Below are positions 17,130 through 25,187 of a stretch of DNA of 64,000 nt, in pieces (positions within the stretch are counted from its first letter, which is position 1; the number at the start of each line of letters is the position of its first letter). Source of the stretch: Methanoregula sp. (GTDB taxonomy: Archaea > Halobacteriota > Methanomicrobia > Methanomicrobiales > Methanospirillaceae); the NCBI RefSeq assembly GCF_023227875.1, contig NZ_JALOCH010000011.1, positions 1 to 64,000 of the forward strand. Direction: 5' to 3'. Made by a program: the position numbers and the translations under genes. The notes beneath the pieces are model-generated. The model worked only from the letters and a program-made list of their open reading frames with translations, had not been told where the DNA came from and searched no databases.

Positions 17130-17407
17130 AGGATGTATTGCAGGAGAAGAAAGGACTCATCATTTTCTGCCTGATTGCTCTCATCGTACTCATCAGCGCT
17201 TTCGCCGCATATGCTGCAACGGGGCCGATGGGTATCGAGGAGCGTTTTAATGCGGCTGCCGGTATTACCCCGGGCGAAGCCGAAGAAGAGGAGGAAGACG
17301 GAGGCCTCGCAGGGTTTGCCGTCGAAGGCAACATGATGCTGTACATGCTGGTGCTCGCGGTACTTGCGGCACTATGTATTGCAGCATACCGGCATTATCA
17401 CCTGTAA
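17126..17407 (+). CDS. Small two-helix membrane protein of the Ni/Co transporter (CbiN/NikN-like)
   Basis: This 93-residue protein has one hydrophobic helix at about 11-31 and another at about 71-88, flanking an acidic extracytoplasmic loop (GEAEEEEEDGG). Small two-helix proteins of this topology (CbiN, NikN, PDGLE) accompany CbiM/NikM and are needed for metal uptake. Sequence similarity to CbiN itself is weak, so the assignment rests mainly on topology and on the 4-nt overlap with the CbiM-like gene. Confidence 0.72.
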   Translation: MKDVLQEKKGLIIFCLIALIVLISAFAAYAATGPMGIEERFNAAAGITPGEAEEEEEDGGLAGFAVEGNMMLYMLVLAVLAALCIAAYRHYHL

Positions 17408-17434
17408 ATCGGCACTCGTTTTTTTATCCGGGAT

Positions 17435-18736
17435 TCAGGAGACCCGTTCCCCGATGAAAAAATACTTCCGGTCCTTTTTAAGGACGGCTCGTCCCTCGTA
17501 TCCGCACGGCAGGTCTTCGTTGATGACAATGCCCTGGTACATGGGAGAGCGGGCCATAACCGATCCTTTCCTGACCGTTTCGGTGACGATAAACGGGACC
17601 TCTTTTCCAAGACATGCCGAGTTTACGTCAGCATACACTTCTTCGGCACAGGCAAGCAGGAGCCGCGACCGGTCCTTCTTGACCGAGTCGGGGAAGTCTT
17701 TCTCTTTTAACAGGGAGGTGAACGGGCGGCAGGAATACCGGGTCACATTCACCTTGTTTGGCCGGATACGGCGGACGAGGCCGAGCGAGGCCGCGAAGTC
17801 CTCATCGGTTTCACCGCAGAAACCAACGATCATGTCGGTCGCAACGGTGATATCCGGGAACCTTTTCCGGAACGCGGCAACGATTTCACAGAAGTCTTCC
17901 ACGGAATACCGTCTCCCCATCCGTTCCAGTACCTCGTCTGATCCGGACTGGACCGGCAGGTGGATGAACCTGAATATCCTGTCCCCGGAAAAGGCGTCAA
18001 CAATCGCGTCGAGGTCCTTCATCACGGTTGCCGGGTTCATCATACCGACCCGTATACGATAATTCCCAGACACATCTCCTGCACGGGTGAGCAGGCTGGC
18101 AAGCGAATACCCGGTATCCTGTCCGTACGAACTCACATCCTGCGCAGTGAACTGGATCTCCACTGTTCCGGCAGCGGCAAAAGCCCGGACCTGCTGCAGG
18201 ATCTCTACCTGGGGAAAGCTGCGCAACGGCCCGCGGGCAAAGCGGGTGATGCAGTATGTGCAGGCGCCGTTACACCCCTGAGCAATCTGGACAATCCCCA
18301 CGCTCCCTCCCGATACGGTCCCGACGTCACGATACCATTCCCGGATGGCACCCGGCGCGATAATGACGGGATCGCAGACGGAAAGGATCGCCTCCCGCTG
18401 GACCGCCGGCATACAGCCGGTGACATAGAGTTCACGGTCACCCAGCGCAGAGAGCCGGCGCAGCATCCTCCGTTCTGTTGGCCCGACAACAGTACAGGTG
18501 TTCACAATGACCGCATCGGCCCCGTCCGGTGAATCCACCAGCGTGCATCCCCGGTGTTTGAGAACCTCAGACAATTTAGCAGAATCCCCAAAGTTATACC
18601 GGCACCCGTAGGTCTCGATGAACACCCGCTTGTTGCAGAGTGCGGCCAGCACTCCCCCCGCGGGGACGCCATCGCAACCGGGGTCTCTGCCGGGCAGGAG
18701 TTTGCGCTCGATCGTTTCAGGTGGATTCTGGTTCAT
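17435..18736 (-). CDS. tRNA-t6A37 methylthiotransferase, archaeal MtaB/CDKAL1 family
   Basis: This 433-residue radical-SAM enzyme converts t6A to ms2t6A at tRNA position 37. The N-terminal methylthiotransferase (UPF0004) domain supplies Cys45, Cys81 and Cys108 for one [4Fe-4S] cluster. The radical-SAM motif CNGACTYC (C155, C159, C162) holds the second. A TRAM domain closes the protein (about 375-433). The first 30 residues before CNKRVFIETYGC are a weakly conserved extension, so a later start is possible. It is transcribed alone, divergent from nadX. Confidence 0.9.
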   Translation of the reverse strand: MNQNPPETIERKLLPGRDPGCDGVPAGGVLAALCNKRVFIETYGCRYNFGDSAKLSEVLKHRGCTLVDSPDGADAVIVNTCTVVGPTERRMLRRLSALGDRELYVTGCMPAVQREAILSVCDPVIIAPGAIREWYRDVGTVSGGSVGIVQIAQGCNGACTYCITRFARGPLRSFPQVEILQQVRAFAAAGTVEIQFTAQDVSSYGQDTGYSLASLLTRAGDVSGNYRIRVGMMNPATVMKDLDAIVDAFSGDRIFRFIHLPVQSGSDEVLERMGRRYSVEDFCEIVAAFRKRFPDITVATDMIVGFCGETDEDFAASLGLVRRIRPNKVNVTRYSCRPFTSLLKEKDFPDSVKKDRSRLLLACAEEVYADVNSACLGKEVPFIVTETVRKGSVMARSPMYQGIVINEDLPCGYEGRAVLKKDRKYFFIGERVS

Positions 18737-18830
18737 GGGTTATGCTACTCGCTGATGCTATATTCACGGCAGGTACACTAGATATTTCCGAACACAACAC
18801 TTAACCGATTGCACCCATAACCTGTTTACC

Positions 18831-19589
18831 ATGATGAGGATCGGGCTGCTTGGCTGCGGCAATATCGGGCATATCATTGCACGTCATGCCGGGAGTTTCA
18901 CGATCTCCGCAGTTTTCGACCAGGTTTTTGCACGGGCGGGCGAGATCGCCTCTATCTCGGGCGCAACCGTATACGAGGATTTTGATTCCTTTATCAATGC
19001 CGACTTCGACATCGTTGTCGAAGCGGCCTCGGTCAGCGCGGTAAAACGGTACGCCCCCGAAGTCCTCTCCCACCGTAAGGACATGGTGGTCATGAGTGTC
19101 GGGGCCCTGACCGATGCGGGATTCAGGGAAACAATCCGTACGAAAGCACGGGAGAACGGCAGGAAGATCTATATCCCAAGCGGCGCGATCTTCGGCCTCG
19201 ACAATCTCAAGATCGGCCGGATTTCAACGATTAAGAAACTGCTGCTCCGGACCACGAAGAGCCCGGCATCACTTGGCATCGAGGCAAAAGAACGCAAGCA
19301 GATCTTTTTCGGCAAGGCCAACGAGTGCATCAAGTCTTACCCCAAGAATGTGAATGTGTCTGTTGCGATGAGCCTCGCAGCAGGGATGGACACCGATGTC
19401 GAGCTCATTGTCGACCCGGCAGTAGACCAGAACGTGCACGAGCTCTTTATCGAAGGCGATTTTGGTGAGACCTATATCCGCGTGACCAACATGCCCAGCC
19501 CGGACAATCCTGCAACCAGTTACCTTGCCGCCCTCTCCGTCCTCTCGCTGCTGGAAGAGATAGAAGACCCGATCATTGTCGGGACATGA
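18831..19589 (+). CDS. nadX: Aspartate dehydrogenase
   Basis: NadX (252 residues) oxidises L-aspartate to iminoaspartate with NAD(P)+, replacing NadB in the anaerobic route to NAD. The N-terminal Rossmann motif GLLGCGNIGHIIA (about 5-17), the EAASVSAVKRY segment and VMSVGALTD follow the family; the catalytic region with NVNVSVAMSLAAG and the terminal NPATSYLAALSVL are typical. Two adjacent ATG codons begin the frame. nadC follows 21 nt after the stop, forming an NAD biosynthesis pair; nadA is not in the window. Confidence 0.94.
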   Translation: MMRIGLLGCGNIGHIIARHAGSFTISAVFDQVFARAGEIASISGATVYEDFDSFINADFDIVVEAASVSAVKRYAPEVLSHRKDMVVMSVGALTDAGFRETIRTKARENGRKIYIPSGAIFGLDNLKIGRISTIKKLLLRTTKSPASLGIEAKERKQIFFGKANECIKSYPKNVNVSVAMSLAAGMDTDVELIVDPAVDQNVHELFIEGDFGETYIRVTNMPSPDNPATSYLAALSVLSLLEEIEDPIIVGT

Positions 19590-19610
19590 GGGCCAATCGG
19601 GGGAATACGT

Positions 19611-20459
19611 GTGACAGACCTTGACGAACTGTTGCAATATCTCAAAGAAGATACTCCTGCTGGCGATGTCACCTCCGATGCGATCATCCCCGACGTCCAC
19701 TGCACTGCAGTGATCCGGACTGAGCAGGACGGGATCCTTGCCGGTGTCGAAGAAGCAGTCGCACTCTTCACCCATTTCGGTGTCACCATTACCTTCCGGA
19801 AAAACGACGGAGATACCGTGAAGAGCGGAGACGTGGTCCTTTCACTTACCGGCAGGGCCAAGAAGGTCCTCCTCGTGGAACGGACCGCCCTCAATATCCT
19901 CGGCAGAATGAGCGGCATCGCCACCCGGACCGCGAAGATGGTGGCGATCGTCCGGGCAGAAAATGCCTCCTGCCGGGTGGCGGGGACCCGCAAAACCAGC
20001 CCCGGGTTCCGCAGGCTCGACAAGAAGGCCGTGCAGATCGGGGGCGGCGACCCCCACCGCATGAACCTGAGCGACGGCATCCTGATCAAGGACAACCACC
20101 TCGCCCTCGTGCCGCTGGATGAAGCCCTGCGTGCGGCCCGGGACCATTCAGCGTACAAAAAGATTGAAGTCGAAGTCGAGTCTGCCGAGGACGCAGTGAA
20201 TGCCGCAGATGCCGGTGCAGACATCATCATGCTCGACAATATGACACCCGCACAGGTTCAGGAGACCATCGCAGTCCTGAACGGGAAAGCGCTCCGGGAC
20301 CGGGTCACCATTGAAATTTCCGGGGGGATTACTGAGGACTCGCTCCGCAGGTATGCAGCCTGCGGGGTCGATGTGATCAGCATGGGTGCACTTACGCACA
20401 CCGTGAAAAATTTTTCACTGAGCCTTGAGATCCAGCCGGTAAAAGCAGGTAAAGAATAA
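19611..20459 (+). CDS. nadC: Nicotinate-nucleotide diphosphorylase (carboxylating)
   Basis: NadC (282 residues) makes nicotinate mononucleotide from quinolinate and PRPP. The hallmark LVERTALNILGRMSGIATRT (about 84-103), RVAGTRKTSPGFRRLDKKAV (about 122-141) and GGGDPHRMNLSDGILIKDNHL are present, with the C-terminal barrel DIIMLDNM and EISGGITEDSLRRYAACGVDVISMGALTH. The start codon is GTG at 19611. It is cotranscribed with nadX. Confidence 0.96.
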   Translation: MTDLDELLQYLKEDTPAGDVTSDAIIPDVHCTAVIRTEQDGILAGVEEAVALFTHFGVTITFRKNDGDTVKSGDVVLSLTGRAKKVLLVERTALNILGRMSGIATRTAKMVAIVRAENASCRVAGTRKTSPGFRRLDKKAVQIGGGDPHRMNLSDGILIKDNHLALVPLDEALRAARDHSAYKKIEVEVESAEDAVNAADAGADIIMLDNMTPAQVQETIAVLNGKALRDRVTIEISGGITEDSLRRYAACGVDVISMGALTHTVKNFSLSLEIQPVKAGKE

Positions 20460-20582
20460 TCTCTTTTAATAAGGGGCTCTTTACGAGTTCATCTATTTCT
20501 GAATATTGTCATGGCCGGGCAAAAACACCAGTGAAAAAGTTAATGACAGGGTATCCCCAATGGGAGGCTACGGGGAACTGGA

Positions 20583-21158
20583 ATGACGGATGCGGAGATA
20601 CCCTTTCCGGCAGCGGACGAGTCACCTGAACGTATCGAACCTGATCCGGCGATAATCGAAGAGAAGCGGAAGCGCCGCGTCCGTGGCCTGATCGCCCTGC
20701 TGAAAGACAAGACCCTCCATTTCCGCTGGCATGCGGCAGAGATGCTGGGGACGGAACGCGACACCGAGGCGGTCGGTCCGCTCATCGAAGCCCTGAAAGA
20801 TCCGTATGTGGACGTCCAGTGGCTCGCCGCCAAATCACTCGGGCAGATTGGCGACATACGGGCGCTCGAGCCCCTTCTCGATGCAACGACATCGGACGAC
20901 AAATGGCTGAGGGCCGGAGCCGCCTGGGGTCTCGGGAAACTCAAAGACCCGCGGGCGGTAGACCAGCTTCTCGTTCTCTTAAAAGACGGGAAAAAACGAG
21001 TGCGGAAAGAAGCGGCATGGGCCCTTGGTTCGATTGGTGACTGTCGGGCAGTTGCCGGCCTGACTGATGCGCTCAATGATCCTGACGGAAATGTCAGGGA
21101 CGCCGCAGAGAAAGCACTGTCGCAGATTAAAGCTGTGCCGGTAAAAACCGCACAATAA
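20583..21158 (+). CDS. HEAT-repeat protein (PBS-lyase type)
   Basis: The 191-residue protein consists of a charged N-terminus followed by at least four ~31-residue alpha-alpha repeats with the pattern A-V-x-x-L-x-x-A-L-x-D-x-x-x-x-V-R (for example AVGPLIEALKDPYVDVQWLAAKSLGQIGD, ALEPLLDATTSDDKWLRAGAAWGLGKLKD, AVDQLLVLLKDGKKRVRKEAAWALGSIGD). Such repeats make protein-protein scaffolds; no catalytic residues are expected. A stretch of A/T-rich DNA upstream suggests its own promoter. The partner is unknown. Confidence 0.85.
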   Translation: MTDAEIPFPAADESPERIEPDPAIIEEKRKRRVRGLIALLKDKTLHFRWHAAEMLGTERDTEAVGPLIEALKDPYVDVQWLAAKSLGQIGDIRALEPLLDATTSDDKWLRAGAAWGLGKLKDPRAVDQLLVLLKDGKKRVRKEAAWALGSIGDCRAVAGLTDALNDPDGNVRDAAEKALSQIKAVPVKTAQ

Positions 21159-21255
21159 ACGACCGCAAAACCTGCTGATATCCAGGTATACTATAAATCC
21201 CTGTTTTTCTGCCCGCATCCGAAGAGGGGTTCAGAGAAAGGCAGATGATACGTGA

Positions 21256-21627
21256 TCATGGGATTGTTGTGATGCAGATATCCTCAGCAGAACTGATGAC
21301 AATCTCCTTCTTTCCGCGATAGGTCTGGACAATCCCATACGCCAGAATCGTATCGCCCTTATGCACGATTAGGTCCTGCGCTGCGGTTGCCGGGACGAAG
21401 AGCGTGATGTTGTTTACTATGAGGGCAAGGTGCCCGCCGTTCTCTATGAGCGTTGCCCGGCCAACCATCCCTTCCACGGCCACCAGCTCGCCATCCATGG
21501 AATTTTCCGAGAACGGCCGGGCAAATGGTTGCTTGCCGATCATGCTGATGACCGCATGAGCTGCGATAACCGTTACGGCAACTCCCACCAGCAGGACCAG
21601 GGCAATGCGTTCCTGTCGCCAGAGCAT
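21256..21627 (-). CDS. Membrane-anchored OB-fold-like small protein
   Basis: The 123-residue protein starts with one hydrophobic helix (about 8-30, ALVLLVGVAVTVIAAHAVISMI). The remainder looks like an OB-fold of the tRNA-anti/NfeD-like kind: GELVAVEGMVGRATLIENGGHLALIVNNITLFVPATAAQDLIVHKGDTILAYGIVQTYRGKKEIVIS. It is probably exposed on the outer face of the membrane. It is divergent from the small HTH gene at 21699. No specific function can be assigned. Confidence 0.65.
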   Translation of the reverse strand: MLWRQERIALVLLVGVAVTVIAAHAVISMIGKQPFARPFSENSMDGELVAVEGMVGRATLIENGGHLALIVNNITLFVPATAAQDLIVHKGDTILAYGIVQTYRGKKEIVISSAEDICITTIP

Positions 21628-21698
21628 ACCAGATTGTATAAAAGCAGAAGTATAAATGATCGATAGGTTGATATGTTAACGCTGTTAACATTATTACC

Positions 21699-21944
21699 AT
21701 GCAAACGTTAACTCTCCCCCCCTCATCGAGGACGGTATTCCAGATACTGGAGACGGGCGGTGCGATGACCCACAAGGATCTCGTCCAGAAAAGCCACCTC
21801 GCTCCAAGGACCGTGCGTTATGCCCTGAAGAAACTTAAGGAGCGCGGACTCATTATCGAGAAGTTCAACTTCCGCGATGCACGCCAGATCATCTACCAGA
21901 ACAAGACTGCCCAGACAACGAAGCCCCAGACAGCATCCGCATGA
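21699..21944 (+). CDS. Small winged-helix transcriptional regulator (MarR-like), 81 residues
   Basis: The whole protein is one winged HTH: SSRTVFQILETGGAMTHKDLVQKSHLAPRTVRYALKKLKERGLIIEKFNFRDARQIIYQ, followed by a short basic/Thr tail. Archaeal single-domain regulators of this kind bind DNA as dimers. The stop overlaps the start of the next regulator (ATGA), so the two are translated together. The upstream region has alternating TTAACG/GTTAACA words (21668-21692, for example GTTAACGCTGTTAAC as a short palindrome-like array), a plausible autoregulatory site. Confidence 0.78.
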   Translation: MQTLTLPPSSRTVFQILETGGAMTHKDLVQKSHLAPRTVRYALKKLKERGLIIEKFNFRDARQIIYQNKTAQTTKPQTASA

Positions 21945-22249
21945 CGAAACATTGCTGTACCCTGATGCACTGCGATACCATGGTCAGGAACCTCCTGCCG
22001 CCTATGAGGGCCGAGATGGTCGTCCGGCTGGTGCAGAAGCAGGGACTGAGCCAGAGCGATGCGGCAAAACGGCTTGGCGTTACCCGGGCAGCAGTCTCCC
22101 AGTACATGAGCAGGAAGCGGGGTGCAGGAGAGGTCGAGATTTCAACAGAAATGGACCTCATGATCGACAGGTGGGCACTTGCCGTAGTGACCGGAGAGAG
22201 CGACATCAACCTCTGCGATGTATGCCAGTGCGCAAAAAAGAACCATTGA
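21941..22249 (+). CDS. COG2522-type HTH transcriptional regulator with CxxC tail
   Basis: The 102-residue protein has an N-terminal Cys pair, a lambda-repressor-like HTH (RLVQKQGLSQSDAAKRLGVTRAAVSQYMSRKRGAGEVEI, about 28-66) and a C-terminal CDVCQC motif (about 93-98). This arrangement matches small archaeal predicted regulators in which the CxxC motif may bind metal or sense redox (inference). It overlaps the MarR-like gene by 4 nt. Confidence 0.8.
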   Translation: MTKHCCTLMHCDTMVRNLLPPMRAEMVVRLVQKQGLSQSDAAKRLGVTRAAVSQYMSRKRGAGEVEISTEMDLMIDRWALAVVTGESDINLCDVCQCAKKNH

Positions 22250-22311
22250 ATTCCTGACTCTTTTCTCACGATCGCGTTTTCCGGTTGGTTTCTCAGGAGC
22301 TCAGCAGAGGC

Positions 22312-23985
22312 TCACCGTTTCCGGCGATACCACCAGTACCCCACCAGCAATAAAATGACCAGCACAGCGACTGCGATCTTCAAAACGTCCGTCCCTGTTC
22401 CCGGTGACCTGACCGCGGGGTCCCAGTCGTCCTCGAACACCGCGAGGAAATATCCGGCAACCCCGGGATGGTCGATTATGACACCTGCCTCCCGGTTGAA
22501 ATGGGGGGAATTGCTGTTCCAGTTGATGCTACTGACAAGGACCCGTTTTCCGTCAACGATCACCCCCTTGTTATGGATCTTCTCGATCTGGTTTGTCCTG
22601 AGATCCGCACAGCGCGCTTCGAGCGGGAGGTGTTCCGTTGATGCGATGGTGTTGATCAGGGCGACCATCTCATCGTTGTCATTCTTCCCCTCAACGTTAT
22701 ACCAGTATGAGTCCAGCAGGACGCGGACCCGGACCCCGTGCCGGGAAGCATTGATCGCCTCGGAGAGATACGGGTTCAGCGTGAGCCGGGTCTCGTTCGT
22801 GATGTACGCTTCCTCAATATCGATGCTGGTTGTCGCGGAGCGGATCAGATCAGATACCTCACTACTGGTATCCGGCGCCAGGACCGGGCGGATCACCGCT
22901 CCCTCAAACGTCTGCGGAGAAAATTCCGTTGCACGTTTTTCCACTGGCAGTGTCTCATTCCCGCCCGGTTCGCCATAGTAGGGCACGACCGAAGGACTCT
23001 GCATATCGGTGGTAAACACGGTCGCAAAATAGGATGCCGTAGCAGGGTCTGACAGGACAACGCCCCACCCACGGTTGCCGGTCATCCCCTCCGGAGCAAA
23101 CCCGCTGTACTTGAAATTTTCACTCACCACGAGGACGGCCCTGCGGTCAACCACCACGTACTTCGCATGGTCGTAGCGGTAAGGGGCGTGTGCGGACTCT
23201 GACGATACCATCGCGTATACAGGAATACCGCTCCGGTTCACCTGCCACAGCGCCGCCTTCTCATCCTCCCCGATTCCCCCCACCGGCCCACCTTCAATTA
23301 ACACCAATACCCCAACACCCCGGGCCCGGGCACGGGCAAGCGAGTCTGCCATTGACGGGCTTGAAAATTCATAGACATTGAGCAGGATCTCCTGCGAGGC
23401 GTTGCCAATCACTGCAGCAAACACATCATCTGAACAGTCGGGAGACACAAACGCTGTCACGGTCACATCCTTAAATTCCGCGGGCCCGAAACGTGACTGC
23501 CCGAGCATAAGAGGGCGCGGGTCCCACACATCGCCTTTGAGGATATGCACCTGCCCTTCGCGCGCCCTGACGGTACCGGGCCACGTGATGGTCTGGACGA
23601 GCTGCCCGTCCTGATACAGCATAAGCGAGTCGCCGGTATTGGCCATGCGGAGGGGTTTGCCATTGACCACATCCGGTATGTCAGGAGAGGTATCCAGCGA
23701 TTCGTAATCCGGGGACCTCCCGTGGCTCTGCGCAAATGCGGTCCCGCTCCGGGCAATCGTGAGATTCCCGTATATGGCCGCACCGGGCGGGAACCGGAAC
23801 CCGCCCTTCCCGTCCGTTACCGCGATCCCGTCCAGCGGACCCTCCCCGGAAAGGACAATATACTCGTCAGCATCATCATGAAGATAAGGATCCGGGCAGA
23901 ACTCGGTGATCCGTACCGGGGAAGCCGCCCCCGTATGCACCACAACGAGTACCAGGAGGACGACCAGGACCGGGAGCCTTTGCAT
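22312..23985 (-). CDS. Secreted/membrane-anchored phospholipase D-like protein
   Basis: This 557-residue protein has a signal peptide (about 1-21), an N-terminal lamin-tail-like beta domain (VRITEFCPDPYLHDDADEYIVLSGEGPLDG), two PLD-type phosphodiesterase domains and a C-terminal transmembrane helix followed by basic residues (YWWYRRKR). The first HKD-like motif is HAKYVVVDRRAVLVVSENF and the second is HNKGVIVDGKRVLVSSINW, so both keep His and Lys. It acts at the cell surface. The PLD superfamily also includes nucleases and phospholipid synthases, so the substrate is open. A TATA element shared with the divergent kinase gene lies 25-35 nt before the start. Confidence 0.85.
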   Translation of the reverse strand: MQRLPVLVVLLVLVVVHTGAASPVRITEFCPDPYLHDDADEYIVLSGEGPLDGIAVTDGKGGFRFPPGAAIYGNLTIARSGTAFAQSHGRSPDYESLDTSPDIPDVVNGKPLRMANTGDSLMLYQDGQLVQTITWPGTVRAREGQVHILKGDVWDPRPLMLGQSRFGPAEFKDVTVTAFVSPDCSDDVFAAVIGNASQEILLNVYEFSSPSMADSLARARARGVGVLVLIEGGPVGGIGEDEKAALWQVNRSGIPVYAMVSSESAHAPYRYDHAKYVVVDRRAVLVVSENFKYSGFAPEGMTGNRGWGVVLSDPATASYFATVFTTDMQSPSVVPYYGEPGGNETLPVEKRATEFSPQTFEGAVIRPVLAPDTSSEVSDLIRSATTSIDIEEAYITNETRLTLNPYLSEAINASRHGVRVRVLLDSYWYNVEGKNDNDEMVALINTIASTEHLPLEARCADLRTNQIEKIHNKGVIVDGKRVLVSSINWNSNSPHFNREAGVIIDHPGVAGYFLAVFEDDWDPAVRSPGTGTDVLKIAVAVLVILLLVGYWWYRRKR

Positions 23986-24041
23986 GGAAAAAATGTTTGT
24001 TCCCGTACTGTATATAATATATGAAATATTTTCATAATGAT

Positions 24042-24665
24042 ATGATCATGAAAAAACATGACTCCCCAGGACCATGTTGTACTCCCCTTGTAGTGAAACT
24101 CGGGGGGAGCCTGTACAGCAGCGTGCCTGACATCGTCCCGCTCCTCAGGTCATCCGATCGCCCCCTGCTCATCGTCCCCGGAGGGGGTCCCTTTGCCAAT
24201 GCCGTGCGGCAGGCCGGGCTTGACGATGAGACCGCACACTGGGAAGCGATCGTGGCAATGGACATGTATGGCCGGTATGTTGCCTCTTTCGGACTTCCCG
24301 TCACAGACCAGCTCGCGGTTCCTGACCAGACCGTTATCGTTCTCCCGGGCCGCACCCTGCGGGAGCGGGACCCCCTCCCCCACTCGTGGGATGTCACCTC
24401 CGATACCATTGCGGCATGGGTGGCAGCGGAACTGCACCTCGACCTCCTTCTCCTCAAATCCGTGGACGGCATACGCGATGGAGCCATCTTAAAAAAACAG
24501 GTGACTGCCCCTAGTGAGACAGATGTCGTTGACCCGTTGCTGATCCCTTACGTCCTTGAAAAAAAGGTGGATACCTTTATTCTCAACGGGTCGCGCCCGG
24601 AATTTCTTGCCGGATACCTCCATGGCGACCCGGTCCCGGGCACGCGCATCAGTACAACCTTTTAA
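24042..24665 (+). CDS. Amino acid kinase superfamily protein, MfnE-like
   Basis: The 207-residue protein is a short amino-acid-kinase fold: VVKLGGSLYSS near the start (phosphate loop), LLIVPGGGPFANAVRQAG, a central WDVTSDTIAAWVAAELHLDLLLLKSVDGI (nucleotide-binding) and a C-terminal FILNGSRPEFLAGYLHG. This is the pattern of the methanogen-specific uridylate-kinase-related family that includes MfnE, which phosphorylates aminomethylfuran phosphate in methanofuran biosynthesis. Family membership is well supported; the exact substrate is inferred. ATGs at 24021 and 24048 are also possible; 24042 fits the TATA box at 24011-24018. Confidence 0.7.
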   Translation: MIMKKHDSPGPCCTPLVVKLGGSLYSSVPDIVPLLRSSDRPLLIVPGGGPFANAVRQAGLDDETAHWEAIVAMDMYGRYVASFGLPVTDQLAVPDQTVIVLPGRTLRERDPLPHSWDVTSDTIAAWVAAELHLDLLLLKSVDGIRDGAILKKQVTAPSETDVVDPLLIPYVLEKKVDTFILNGSRPEFLAGYLHGDPVPGTRISTTF

Positions 24666-24707
24666 AGGTACCAAAAGAGATACTATAGGAATCCTTGGAG
24701 GAGCCAA

Positions 24708-24869
24708 ATGACAGATAAAAAGTGTACGTCCTGCAACGCTCCGCTTGCAGATGAGGGCGCAACGGAATTCGGTTGCCCCGCGTGCGGTGTTGAGATCAGC
24801 CGGTGCTACCGGTGCCGTGAGCAGAGTATCCCCTATACCTGCCCCAAGTGCGGATTCGGGGGACCGTAA
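24708..24869 (+). CDS. Small zinc-ribbon protein, 53 residues
   Basis: The 53-residue protein MTDKKCTSCN... contains four CxxC knuckles (CTSC, CPAC, CYRC, CPKC) forming two zinc ribbons, ending in CGFGGP. It matches the archaeal HVO_2753-like small zinc-finger family (predicted RNA-binding) found next to EF1-beta in many archaea. A strong Shine-Dalgarno (GGAGG at about 24697-24701) precedes the ATG. EF1-beta starts 3 nt after its stop, so the pair is one translational unit. Confidence 0.88.
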   Translation: MTDKKCTSCNAPLADEGATEFGCPACGVEISRCYRCREQSIPYTCPKCGFGGP

Positions 24870-24872
24870 AAC

Positions 24873-25130
24873 ATGGGAAGTGTCGCAGTCATCATGAGGG
24901 TCATGCCCGAGTCACCTGAGGTGAACCTCGAGCAGCTGAAATCAGCACTCAAAGAGAAATTGCCCGGCATTCAGGATATCCAGGAAGAGCCAATCGGCTT
25001 TGGCCTCAAGGCGATCAAGTTCGCCGCCATCGTCAACGATGCCGGTGGCGAGACGGATACGCTCGAAAAGACAATCGGTGCAATACCCGGTGTCGAGCGG
25101 GCAGAGATTGTAGAAGTGACCCTGACATAA
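24873..25130 (+). CDS. ef1b: Translation elongation factor 1-beta
   Basis: aEF1-beta (85 residues) is the nucleotide exchange factor for aEF1-alpha. The small ferredoxin-like fold is recognisable: VAVIMRVMPESPEVNLEQLKSALKEKLPG, EEPIGFGLKAIKFAAIVND and the terminal IPGVERAEIVEVTLT. Length equals the archaeal family norm (about 85-90). It lies directly after the zinc-ribbon gene. Confidence 0.96.
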   Translation: MGSVAVIMRVMPESPEVNLEQLKSALKEKLPGIQDIQEEPIGFGLKAIKFAAIVNDAGGETDTLEKTIGAIPGVERAEIVEVTLT

Positions 25131-25187
25131 ATCCTGTCAGGCCGTTTCTTTTTTCTGATTCTTTCAGATTTTCTTATCCGATCCGGA

